NCBI RefSeq assembly: GCF_024170505.1
Contig: NZ_JALJYG010000005.1
Coordinates: 1-64,000 of the forward strand
Reading direction: 5' to 3'
Length of the DNA: 64,000 nt
Source: Methanocalculus alkaliphilus
GTDB taxonomy: Archaea > Halobacteriota > Methanomicrobia > Methanomicrobiales > Methanocorpusculaceae
Shown piece by piece: positions 45,923 through 53,776 of the stretch; position 1 is the stretch's first letter, and every line of letters begins with the position of its first letter. The notes beneath the pieces are model-generated. The model was not told where the DNA came from and did not search any database. It saw nothing but the letters and a program-made list of their open reading frames with translations. The position numbers were made by a program, and so were the translations under genes.

Positions 45923-46480
45923 CTACCGGGTAATGAGGGAGATGAGGTCATGCTTTGTGATGACCCCCTCGACCCGGCCTTCTGCCATCACCAGGACGGC
46001 ATGGTGCTGTTCGAGGATGGAGACGACCGTCTCAATCTCGATCTCAGGGGGGACGGTCGGGAAGCTCGCCTCCATAAAATCCCTGACCTTCTCATGATGC
46101 CCGCGGGGATGGCGCTGCTCACCAATGGCAGTCAGGATGGCCGTCTCAGAGATGCAGCCGACGGGAACACCATCTTTTAGGACAGGCAGCTGGGAGAATG
46201 CCATCTGCTCCATCTTCTCAACTGCCGAGAGGATCGAGTCATCCGGTGAGACACTGACGACCGGGGAGTGCATCACACTTCCGGCAGTCACCGCCGGGAT
46301 TTCTGCAGCAGTGAGGACATCAACGATCCGCCGGAGGGTGCTGACACGGGGATCGACGGATCCCCGCTCGATCCGTGCGATCATCGACTGACTGATCCCG
46401 GCCCTGCGTGCAAGGTCAGCCTGCTTCAGCCCAATCCTCCTTCGGGCAGATCTCAGCTCCTCGGGTGATGGAAGATGCAT
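45923..46480 (-). CDS. HTH transcriptional regulator with paired CBS domains
   Basis: A 185-residue regulator. The N-terminal XRE-type helix-turn-helix (about 8-58) reads RIGLKQADLARRAGISQSMIARIERG; two CBS domains (about 65-185) follow with the motifs VSVSPDDSILSAVEKMEQ and FPTVPPEIEIETVVSILEQHHAVLVM. CBS pairs usually bind adenine nucleotides or SAM, so it probably senses energy or metabolite state. Such proteins are common in methanogens; targets are unknown. It lies 50 nt downstream of the RNase P RNA gene on the same strand. Confidence 0.9.
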   Translation of the reverse strand: MHLPSPEELRSARRRIGLKQADLARRAGISQSMIARIERGSVDPRVSTLRRIVDVLTAAEIPAVTAGSVMHSPVVSVSPDDSILSAVEKMEQMAFSQLPVLKDGVPVGCISETAILTAIGEQRHPRGHHEKVRDFMEASFPTVPPEIEIETVVSILEQHHAVLVMAEGRVEGVITKHDLISLITR

Positions 46481-46500
46481 AGTATTACTATGAGTTATAT

Positions 46501-46509
46501 AAGAAAAAG
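46501..46509 (-). terminator. Oligo-T terminator of RNase P RNA
   Basis: On the minus strand a GCTTTTTCTT tract begins 21 nt after the predicted 3' end of the RNase P RNA, before the CBS regulator gene. Confidence 0.4.
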
Positions 46510-46529
46510 CTCGTCGTCCACAGACAGAT

Positions 46530-46870
46530 GGTGAGTGGGAGGAGTAAGCCCCCTTCTGTTCGTTGCGGCATTCAGCTAAGCGCCGTACCCGGGCGGGATC
46601 CAGGCGTCCCTTCTGCCCTGTTTGGCTTGCACCCGCAGGGATTCACCGTTCCATCGGTCCCTGCCGTTACGCTCAACGAGTTAGGTATCGCACCACCATC
46701 AGGGATGGTGGGGCTCGGTCGTTTCATCGCTGGCGGCAGGACGTGTCGTTTCTGTGTCATTGCCATGACTCTCGCCATCCCCGCTTGCACGGGGCTGCGC
46801 GCCTGAAAAGTGGGGGGACTTTCCTCAGCGACCAGAACTGGTCACCGTCAGCCGCACTCTCCCTCTCACC
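46530..46870 (-). ncRNA. rnpB: RNase P RNA (archaeal type)
   Basis: Catalytic RNA that trims tRNA 5' leaders. On the minus strand the invariant CR-I sequence GAGGAAAGUCC lies at 46816-46826 and the matching 3' region GGGGGCUUACUCC at 46540-46552. The ends pair: GGUGAGAGGGAG at the 5' side (46870 downward) with CUCCCACUCACC at the 3' side (46541-46530), a 12-bp P1 helix with a single A-A mismatch. Between them are the ACAGAAACGACA and GCGUAACGGCAGGG segments typical of archaeal type A molecules. Length about 341 nt. Ends may be off by a few bases. Plus- and minus-strand open frames over this stretch are accidental. Confidence 0.93.
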
Positions 46871-46900
46871 GCTGGACCATGGTGCCAAAGCCCCAGGTAC

Positions 46901-46912
46901 AGTATATAGTAT
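46901..46912 (-). promoter_or_regulatory. TATA-type promoter of RNase P RNA
   Basis: On the minus strand CATATACTATATACT lies about 31-42 nt upstream of the predicted RNA 5' end, close to the distance expected for an archaeal TATA box. The sequence is nearly symmetric and could also serve the divergent AMMECR1 gene, though that is farther away. Confidence 0.5.
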
Positions 46913-46983
46913 ATGCTTTATCTCTTCATTAATCCTCGTTCACCCGGAGATACCATCTTCTGCTCCTGCGATGATGATTATAT

Positions 46984-47541
46984 ATGCAGCTTCTTCATGA
47001 GGGGGACGGCAGGGCCGGGATTGCCCTCGCCCGTGCAGCCATTACGGCGGCCCTCGACCGGGATGAGTATCAGCCCCCGCCTCTTCCGCCGATCTTTGAC
47101 GAGAAGAGGGGAGTCTTTGTCACCCTCACACAGAACAAGGAGCTTCGGGGATGTATCGGCCTCCCGATGCCGGTGATGCCACTTGGCGAAGCCATCATCG
47201 AAGCAGCGCGATCCGCCGCCTTCAGGGATCCGAGGTTTCCACCACTTCGTAGCCAGGAGCTTCCCCTGATACGAATCGAGCTGACCGTCCTCTCTCTCCC
47301 TGAAGAGATCCCCGGCACTCCCGAAGCAAGGGCAGACCAGGTGATCATCGGCCGCCATGGCCTGATCATCCAGGGAAGGGGCCGATCCGGACTCCTCCTC
47401 CCCCAGGTGGCAGCAGAATATGGATGGTCGGGTGCCGAGTTCCTCGATCAGACCTGTATGAAAGCAGGTCTTCCGCCGGGATGCTGGCGGGATGACCAGA
47501 TAACCGCCCTCAGATTCGAGGGCCAGATCTTCTCTGAATAA
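46984..47541 (+). CDS. AMMECR1-domain protein
   Basis: A 185-residue protein of the AMMECR1 family, conserved in archaea and eukaryotes, function not known. The signature LRGCIG is present (KELRGCIGLPMPV) as are the LLPQVAAEYGW and FLDQTCMKAGLPPGCW elements in the C-terminal half. It probably binds or modifies an RNA or protein, but no reaction is established. The arcTGT gene starts 2 nt after its stop, so it is in an operon with archaeosine synthesis. Note the ATTATAT just before the ATG, which may mean a short leader. Confidence 0.92.
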   Translation: MQLLHEGDGRAGIALARAAITAALDRDEYQPPPLPPIFDEKRGVFVTLTQNKELRGCIGLPMPVMPLGEAIIEAARSAAFRDPRFPPLRSQELPLIRIELTVLSLPEEIPGTPEARADQVIIGRHGLIIQGRGRSGLLLPQVAAEYGWSGAEFLDQTCMKAGLPPGCWRDDQITALRFEGQIFSE

Positions 47542-47543
47542 CC

Positions 47544-48989
47544 ATGTCAATCCAGTTTGAAGTGATGCATAAGGACATCGCCGGACGAGTCGGACGACTC
47601 ACCGTCGGTGATAAACGAATACGAACCCCGGCACTCCTCCCGGTCGTCAACCCGCATATCCAGATTGTTCCTCCCGGGGAGATGGCGGCGATGGGGGTCG
47701 AGGGCCTGATCACAAACGCCTATATCTTCTCAAAGAGTGCGGATTTCCGGGAAGAGGCATTATCCCGCGGTCTCCATGACCTCCTCGGCTTTAACGGACT
47801 GATCATGACCGATTCCGGATCGTTTCAGCTCTCGGTCTATGGATCGGTTGATACGACCAATGAGATGACACTGGCATTTCAGCGGGATATCGGAAGCGAC
47901 ATCTGGGTACCGCTCGACATTCCGACCCACCCGGACGCACCCCGTGAGACCGTCGAATCGGAGCTTGGGATCACCATGGAGCGGCTCCGGGAGGCACGGG
48001 AGATCTTTGGTGATGATGCACCCATCGCCGGGCCGGTCCAGGGGGGCATCCACCCAGATCTGAGAGAGAAGGCCGGGCGGGAGGTGAGCGATCTCGGCTT
48101 CTCATTCTGCCCGGTCGGCGCGGTCGTCCCGCTCCTTGAAGGCTACCGGTACCGTGAGCTTGTGCATTCGGTCCTCGCCGCGAAGAAGGGGCTCTCCCCG
48201 GGGGCATGCGTCCACCTCTTTGGTGCAGGCCATCCCTCGATGTTCGCCCTTGCGGCAGCGATGGGCTGTGATATCTTCGATTCGGCGGCCTATGCCCTCT
48301 ATGCGCGGGAGGGGCGCTACATCACCCCGTCCGGGACCCTCAAACTCGCCGAGATGGCCGAACTCCCCTGTGCCTGTGCCATCTGCCGCTCACATACCGC
48401 AGATGAACTCCGTGCATCAGATCAGAAGGAGCGGCTCCTTGCGACCCATAATCTTGCGGTGACGCAGGCCGAGATCTCCCGTGTCCGCCTCTCCATCCAG
48501 GAAGGAACCCTCTGGGAGCTTGTGGATGAGCGGTGCCGATCACACCCGAGGCTCCTTGACGGGTACCGTGAGCTCCTCAAAGCCGGAGATCTCCTCGAAC
48601 GATCAGATCGTGCAACCAAACGGAGGTTCTTCTACCGGGGAGACGAATCCTGCCAGCGGACCGAGGTGATCCGGTTTCAGAGGATGATTCCCGCGATTGG
48701 CCTCTCATCCCGCGTACTCATCCTCTGCGGCGGGCCTGAGCCGCAGGACTTTGAGGAGGTTCTTGAACTCCGCCCACCCTTTGGTGCAGTACCACGGGAA
48801 CTCTCCGAGACCTTCCCGATAGGTCAGACCGAGGTTCCTGCCTGGGATGATGCGATGCTCGAATCGGCATGGAAGGGTGTCGATATACTCCTTGCCGCCA
48901 ATCCCGAGACAGAGGTCACCTTCTCAGCTTCTCCTGACCTTATCCAGCATATCGAAGAGCGGTTCCCTGATGCCGTGGTGATAGCATGA
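47544..48989 (+). CDS. tgtA: Archaeosine tRNA-guanine transglycosylase (arcTGT)
   Basis: Exchanges guanine-15 in archaeal tRNA for preQ0, the first step of archaeosine formation. 481 residues. The nucleophile region MTDSGSFQLS puts the proton-acceptor Asp at about 90; the second catalytic Asp is in WVPLDIPTHP; substrate loop GPVQGGIHPDLR and a zinc site CACAICRSH are seen. The C-terminal part after about 360 ends without a clear PUA domain, which longer arcTGTs carry; a PUA is found in the next gene product instead. Overlaps arcS by 4 nt. Confidence 0.93.
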   Translation: MSIQFEVMHKDIAGRVGRLTVGDKRIRTPALLPVVNPHIQIVPPGEMAAMGVEGLITNAYIFSKSADFREEALSRGLHDLLGFNGLIMTDSGSFQLSVYGSVDTTNEMTLAFQRDIGSDIWVPLDIPTHPDAPRETVESELGITMERLREAREIFGDDAPIAGPVQGGIHPDLREKAGREVSDLGFSFCPVGAVVPLLEGYRYRELVHSVLAAKKGLSPGACVHLFGAGHPSMFALAAAMGCDIFDSAAYALYAREGRYITPSGTLKLAEMAELPCACAICRSHTADELRASDQKERLLATHNLAVTQAEISRVRLSIQEGTLWELVDERCRSHPRLLDGYRELLKAGDLLERSDRATKRRFFYRGDESCQRTEVIRFQRMIPAIGLSSRVLILCGGPEPQDFEEVLELRPPFGAVPRELSETFPIGQTEVPAWDDAMLESAWKGVDILLAANPETEVTFSASPDLIQHIEERFPDAVVIA

Positions 48990-50620
48990 CCCAGTTTGAG
49001 GTTCGGAGGCGGGACGGGCTTGCCAGGCAGGGAATCTTCACCATCAATGATCAACAGATCCCAACACCCGCCATCATTGACCCGATAGAATGCTTCCCGG
49101 ATCTGGCGTCCCGTCCTCTCTCGAATATCCCGCTCCAGGCAGATGCAGAGTTTGTCCGGAGATATGCCGGTGAGGTTTTTGATCAGCCGATCCCGGCACA
49201 CCCCATCTCACCGGAAACCATATCATCAGGAGACGCGGCGATCATTTCGGGATGGCATACCGCCCTAGCCGATCCACGTGCCTATGCTGACTGGGTGGAG
49301 ACGTTCCTCAGTGCACTCCCACCGGATGCCGCACGGTATGCACCGGCATCCGCACTCCCTTCACATGTCGCGATGCTGATAGCAACCGGTCTCGATCTCT
49401 TCGATACCATCGCCGTCGATCTAAAATCCGCAGAAGGGCTCTTCTGCACCACGGAAGGCATCTATCCCGGCTCATGGCTTGATGAGGGGATCTGCAGCTG
49501 CTCCGGGTGCCGGACCGGGGATCTCAGGGAGCATAACCGGCAGGCACTCCAAAATGAGATCCGGTTCGCAACCGCTCTCCTCCAGAGGGGGGAGCTGAGG
49601 GAACTGATCGAGGCGCGCTGCCGTTCTGATGCATCGCTTGTAGCAATACTCCGCCATCTCGACAGAAAGGGGGATCTGATGGAGAGGGCAGCTCCCATCG
49701 CCCGAACAACATCATTCCGGGCACACACCCAGGAATCGATGTACCGGGCCGAGATTGGGAGATTTGAGGATCGGGTCATCCGGCGGTTCACCCAGAACAC
49801 CTGGGATGTCTGTGTCCTTCTCCCCTGTTCAGCAAAGAAGCCGTATTCACTCTCCCAGAGCCACCGGAAGTTCCAGGATGCGATAGCCGGAAGGGCCCAT
49901 GAGGTGATCATCACTTCCCCACTCGGGGTTGTCCCACGGGAGCTTGAGCTGATCTACCCGGCCGCCCATTACGATGTTCCGGTGACCGGCCACTGGGATC
50001 ATGAGGAGCAGGCGATCCTTGCCGGATACCTGACTGAGTACCTCAGAACCCACCCATACAGGCGGGTCATCGCACACCTGGAAGGGGGGGCGCTTGAGGT
50101 TGCCAGAACGGCTGCGGCTTCTGCTGGCATTCCCCTTGAAGAGACCTGTACAGACGGCCGTCCCACCTCATGGGAGTCCACCGGAGCACTACGGGACGCA
50201 CTCGCCGGAGAGAGGAAGAGAGGACTGGATATCGTCGGTGGAACGCTTGCCTGGCAGTTCGGGGTACGGCCGGATACCAGGAAGATGATCATCAAAGGAC
50301 GCTTCCCTGAAAGGAAGGTCTTTGCAGGCCGCCAGCAGCTCTTCTCCTTCGATCCCGGAACCGGACTCCTCCGGCCGACGATGGAGGGCTGGGCACTCCT
50401 CCCGGACTGTTACCGGGTCACCATCGAGGGGTTCGTGCCCCAGGGTGACATCCTGGCCCCGGGTGTTCAGTCTGCTGATCCCGCCATCCGGGACGGCGAT
50501 GAGGTTCTTGTCATAGGTGAGGGGGTCCGTGCGACAGGGAGAGCGATGATGTCCGCAGATGAGATGATACGATCTACCCGTGGTATCGCTGTAAAAGTGC
50601 GTAAAGTAAAGAAGTCATAG
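48986..50620 (+). CDS. arcS: Archaeosine synthase ArcS with PUA domain
   Basis: A TGT-like protein that converts preQ0-15 to archaeosine precursor by adding an amine donor (lysine in studied archaea). 544 residues: a degenerate TGT domain lacking the MTDSGSFQ motif (about 1-250) with zinc ligands CSCSGCRTGDLREHNR, then the ArcS-specific core with PCSAKKPYSLSQSH near 280, and a C-terminal PUA domain (about 430-535: KMIIKGRFPERKVFAGRQQL, then GDEVLVIG). The start overlaps the arcTGT stop. No RaSEA radical partner gene is beside it. Confidence 0.93.
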   Translation: MTQFEVRRRDGLARQGIFTINDQQIPTPAIIDPIECFPDLASRPLSNIPLQADAEFVRRYAGEVFDQPIPAHPISPETISSGDAAIISGWHTALADPRAYADWVETFLSALPPDAARYAPASALPSHVAMLIATGLDLFDTIAVDLKSAEGLFCTTEGIYPGSWLDEGICSCSGCRTGDLREHNRQALQNEIRFATALLQRGELRELIEARCRSDASLVAILRHLDRKGDLMERAAPIARTTSFRAHTQESMYRAEIGRFEDRVIRRFTQNTWDVCVLLPCSAKKPYSLSQSHRKFQDAIAGRAHEVIITSPLGVVPRELELIYPAAHYDVPVTGHWDHEEQAILAGYLTEYLRTHPYRRVIAHLEGGALEVARTAAASAGIPLEETCTDGRPTSWESTGALRDALAGERKRGLDIVGGTLAWQFGVRPDTRKMIIKGRFPERKVFAGRQQLFSFDPGTGLLRPTMEGWALLPDCYRVTIEGFVPQGDILAPGVQSADPAIRDGDEVLVIGEGVRATGRAMMSADEMIRSTRGIAVKVRKVKKS

Positions 50621-50666
50621 GAATAATATATACGAGTTTGTTTCTGGGTATTTCGGAGATGGTAGT

Positions 50667-51503
50667 GTGTATAGGATAACAGCAGCATCCGCGCTTGCGG
50701 AGAACGTTTATGAGGCATGGATCTCGGCGCCCCATGTCAGCAGGCATGCAGAGGCGGGCCAGTTCCTTGTGCTCCGAATTGATGAAAAGGGAGAGCGGAT
50801 TCCACTGACAATCTCCGGGGTGGATGGCGATCTCGTCAGGATCATCTTTATGACCGTCGGGACGACGACACGAAGGCTTGCTGCACTGAAGGAAGGGGAT
50901 ACTATCCTTGATGTCGTCGGTCCTCTCGGCGAGCCGACCGAGGTCAAAAGCTATGGAACCTGCGTCCTCGTCGGCGGTGGTGTCGGTATCGCCTGCCTGC
51001 CGATCATCGCAAAAGCCCTGAAGGTGGCCGGGAATACCGTCATCGGGATCATCGGCGCACGGAATAAGGATCTCCTCATCCTTGAGGATGAGATGCGTGA
51101 AGTCTGCGATGAGCTGATCATCACAACTGATGACGGATCCTATGGGATCAAAGGCTTTGCAGCCGGTCCACTCAAAGAGATCTGCGAGACGAGGCCACCC
51201 GATGCTGTCTGGGTGATCGGCCCCGCCATCATGATGAAGGTCACCTCAGGGGTGACAAAGCCGTTTGGCATCAGAACATTCGTCTCGTTAAACCCGATCA
51301 TGGTCGATGGTACCGGGATGTGCGGCTCCTGCCGGGTCGTCGTTGGTGGGGAGACACGGTTTGCGTGTGTCGACGGGCCCGAATTTGATGCGCATGCGGT
51401 CGATTTTGATCTCCTGATGAGCCGCCAGCGGTTCTATACTGATGAAGAGAAAGAGTCTGCCACTCATCATGCCGGGGGATGCAGCTGCGGGGGGAACCAC
51501 TGA
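50667..51503 (+). CDS. NfnA/SudB-like electron-transfer flavoprotein subunit
   Basis: A 278-residue ferredoxin-NADP reductase-type protein (PyrK/DHOD electron transfer family). FAD-binding segment IPLTISGVDGDLVRIIFMTVG, NAD-binding segment CVLVGGGVGIACLPIIAKAL, and a C-terminal 2Fe-2S site GTGMCGSCRVVV...FACVDGPEFDAH. With the following GltA-like subunit it resembles NfnAB (electron-bifurcating NADH-ferredoxin:NADP oxidoreductase) or sulfide dehydrogenase. The start is GTG with GGAG 9 nt upstream. It overlaps the next gene by 25 nt. Confidence 0.87.
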   Translation: MYRITAASALAENVYEAWISAPHVSRHAEAGQFLVLRIDEKGERIPLTISGVDGDLVRIIFMTVGTTTRRLAALKEGDTILDVVGPLGEPTEVKSYGTCVLVGGGVGIACLPIIAKALKVAGNTVIGIIGARNKDLLILEDEMREVCDELIITTDDGSYGIKGFAAGPLKEICETRPPDAVWVIGPAIMMKVTSGVTKPFGIRTFVSLNPIMVDGTGMCGSCRVVVGGETRFACVDGPEFDAHAVDFDLLMSRQRFYTDEEKESATHHAGGCSCGGNH

Positions 51504-52846
51504 TGTCCGATCGTCCGGCAGATGTCAGGGTACACGACTTTGACGAGGTCGATAGCGGGATCACCGCTGAAGAGGCGATAGCCGAGGCGGCACGGTGTCT
51601 CCAGTGTAAAAAACCTGTATGCGTCGATGGGTGCCCGGTCGGGATTGATATCCCCGGGTTCATCCGCTGTATTGAGGATGGGGATTTCCGTTCCGCAATC
51701 GGGATCATCAAGGAGAGCAATATGCTTCCCGCCGTCTGCGGCCGTGTCTGTCCCCAGGAGGTCCAGTGCGAGGGGGAGTGTATCCTTGGTATCAAGGACA
51801 GGCCGATTGCCATCGGGTCGCTGGAGCGGTTCCTTGCAGACTGGGAGCGTGAGAACGGAATCGAGGTTCCGGAGCGTGCAGAAAAGCGGCCAGAAAGGAT
51901 CGCAGTCGTCGGATCCGGTCCCGCCGGCCTCACCGCCGCAGCAGAACTTGCCAGAAATGGATTCTCTGTGACCATCTTCGAGGCATTCCATGAACCAGGC
52001 GGCGTCCTCACCTATGGCATCCCGGAGTTCCGGCTTCCAAAGGAGGTTGTCCGGGCCGAGATTGCCGAGGTGAAACGCCTTGGTGTTGAGATCAGGACCA
52101 ATTATCTCGTCGGTAGAAGCCTGCCTGTGGATGAGCTCCTCAGCTATGACGCCATCATCCTGGCAACAGGGGCGGGCCTCCCCGCATTCATGGGGATCCC
52201 GGGGGAGAACCTGATCGGTGTCTACTCAGCCAATGAATTCCTGACACGGGTCAACCTCCTCCATGCCGACGCCTTCCCTAACCATGATACCCCGGTGAGG
52301 AAGGGGCGGTCGGTCGTCGTGATAGGTGGTGGAAACGTCGCGATGGACGCCGCCCGCGTCGCAAAGAGGATGGGTGCCGATGTCACGCTCGTTTACCGGC
52401 GGCGGAGGGAGGATATGCCGGCACGTCTTGTTGAGGTGCACCATGCAGAGGAGGAGGGGATCCGATTCCTCTGCTGCACAAACCCGACCAGAATTCTTGG
52501 AGAGGGAACGGTCACCGGCGTCGAGGTCGTCTCGATGGATATGTGCGAGCTCGATGACTCCGGGCGGCCTTCGGCAAAACCGATTCCGGGGAGTGAGTAT
52601 ACCATCCCTGCCGATGTCGTCATCGAGGCGATCGGCCAGAGCCCAAACCCCCTCCTCATCAGGATGATCGAGGGGCTCGTCCGTGAGAAGAAAGGGAATC
52701 TGCTGGTTGATGAGTCGGGGAAGACGACGGTTCCGAAGATCTATGCTGCAGGCGATGTTGCCACAGGTGCTGCAACCGTCATCCTCGCAATGGGTGCGGC
52801 GAAGACGGCAGCTGATGCCGTCTGCCGGATGCTTGCAGAGGAGTAG
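51479..52846 (+). CDS. NfnB/GltA-like NADPH-dependent oxidoreductase subunit
   Basis: A 455-residue glutamate synthase small-subunit-like flavoprotein. The N-terminal iron-sulfur domain has CLQCKKPVCVDGCP and CGRVCPQEVQCEGEC for two 4Fe-4S clusters; FAD binding GSGPAGLTAA near 143 and NADPH binding GGGNVAMDAAR near 283 follow, and AAGDVATGAATVILAMG near the C-terminus. No large GltB-type subunit is nearby, so glutamate synthase activity is less likely than an NfnB/sulfide-dehydrogenase role with the overlapping upstream gene. The start region includes HDFDEVD, as seen in such subunits. Followed by a T-run. Confidence 0.9.
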   Translation: MQLRGEPLMSDRPADVRVHDFDEVDSGITAEEAIAEAARCLQCKKPVCVDGCPVGIDIPGFIRCIEDGDFRSAIGIIKESNMLPAVCGRVCPQEVQCEGECILGIKDRPIAIGSLERFLADWERENGIEVPERAEKRPERIAVVGSGPAGLTAAAELARNGFSVTIFEAFHEPGGVLTYGIPEFRLPKEVVRAEIAEVKRLGVEIRTNYLVGRSLPVDELLSYDAIILATGAGLPAFMGIPGENLIGVYSANEFLTRVNLLHADAFPNHDTPVRKGRSVVVIGGGNVAMDAARVAKRMGADVTLVYRRRREDMPARLVEVHHAEEEGIRFLCCTNPTRILGEGTVTGVEVVSMDMCELDDSGRPSAKPIPGSEYTIPADVVIEAIGQSPNPLLIRMIEGLVREKKGNLLVDESGKTTVPKIYAAGDVATGAATVILAMGAAKTAADAVCRMLAEE

Positions 52847-52852
52847 GCAACC

Positions 52853-52861
52853 CTTTTTTTA
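52853..52861 (+). terminator. Oligo-T terminator after the NfnB-like gene
   Basis: CCCTTTTTTT follows the stop of the plus-strand NfnB-like gene by 6 nt and lies at the 3' junction with the convergent mscS gene. Confidence 0.45.
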
Positions 52862-53674
52862 AGGAGTCTCAGCCACCGGATACAGTCGTGGCGGGGGGAT
52901 CCCCGCCTCCTGAAATGCTGTTTTTGTCCTTCGTGATATCTCTGCCTTGCATTCAAACTCATCACGAAGATCCCAGACATATGCCCGTGCCCGGAGCCGG
53001 ACTGCGTATATCTGGTTCTCAGTAAGGATCGTATAAAAGCAGGTATCTGTGATATACACATGCCGGGATGTGACGATGGCGTCCCTGAAGATCTCGATTG
53101 CACGGCAGATATCCGCAGTATGATCGATGTAGACGTCCACAACGACCTGCATCTCAGTCTTCCCGGCATTGGCACTTGCGACGCTCTGGGTGAAGATCTT
53201 GTAATTCGGGATGGTGACATAACTGTCATCAGGGGTGACGATCCGGGTATCGATGAGGCCAAGCTCCACCACCTCCCCATAATACTCCCCCATCTTAATC
53301 CGATCCCCTATCCGGAACGGTTTTTCAAAGGCGATGATGACCCCGCCGATGACATTTGCAAAGGCATCCTTCAGGCCAAAGCCGATCGCCGCACCGAAGA
53401 GACCGGAGAAGGCGACCAGCTCGATGGTCGAGAGCGTCACCACACGCTGGATCACGAGCATGATAGCAACGGTGTAGATAAGGATGTTGAGTATCGGAAC
53501 GATCATCCGGATGGCGATCCGTGCATGGCCCAGGAACTCCGATGAACGGATCAACGCAAAACTGATCACTCTGGCAAGCAGATATGCGATAATGAAAATA
53601 ACTGCGGCGTCGATGAGAAGGGGGATGATCTCCTCATAGATCTCTGCAAACTGTGTCTCGACCATCGTACTCAC
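52859..53674 (-). CDS. mscS: MscS-type mechanosensitive channel
   Basis: Small mechanosensitive channel, 271 residues, that releases solutes on osmotic downshock. Three membrane helices lie in the first about 115 residues; the pore helix is seen as LVAFSGLFGAAIGFGLKDAFANVIGG (Gly/Ala-rich), followed by the MscS beta domain FRIGDRIKMGEYYGEVVELGLIDTRI and TIPNYKIF. The C-terminal alpha/beta vestibule follows. The TnpB element lies directly upstream and a P-loop ATPase gene beyond it on the same strand; the two were probably cotranscribed before the insertion. Confidence 0.94.
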   Translation of the reverse strand: MSTMVETQFAEIYEEIIPLLIDAAVIFIIAYLLARVISFALIRSSEFLGHARIAIRMIVPILNILIYTVAIMLVIQRVVTLSTIELVAFSGLFGAAIGFGLKDAFANVIGGVIIAFEKPFRIGDRIKMGEYYGEVVELGLIDTRIVTPDDSYVTIPNYKIFTQSVASANAGKTEMQVVVDVYIDHTADICRAIEIFRDAIVTSRHVYITDTCFYTILTENQIYAVRLRARAYVWDLRDEFECKAEISRRTKTAFQEAGIPPPRLYPVAETP

Positions 53675-53692
53675 GATCTAACAGGCAGGAAG

Positions 53693-53712
53693 CCCAAGAC
53701 TTCAGTCGTGGG
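53693..53712 (+). repeat. Left-end hairpin of the TnpB element
   Basis: CCCAAGAC-TTCA-GTCGTGGG can form an 8-bp stem with one mismatch and a 4-nt loop. It differs by one base from the right-end hairpin at 54869-54888 and is also preceded by AAG. It marks the left end of the element, about 50-65 nt before the tnpB start. Confidence 0.75.
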
Positions 53713-53776
53713 ATGAATGCCGACATAGGTATGTTTAATTATATTTGTGGGATATGTATATTTAATGCTTCTGACA

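Noticed and set aside
46563-47000. Plus-strand open frame of 145 codons over the RNase P gene
   Set aside because: It lies across conserved RNase P RNA elements, has no matching protein features and no ribosome binding site.
51298-52011. 237-codon frame antisense to the NfnAB-like genes
   Set aside because: Both sense genes have full motif sets; the antisense product has no recognisable domain.
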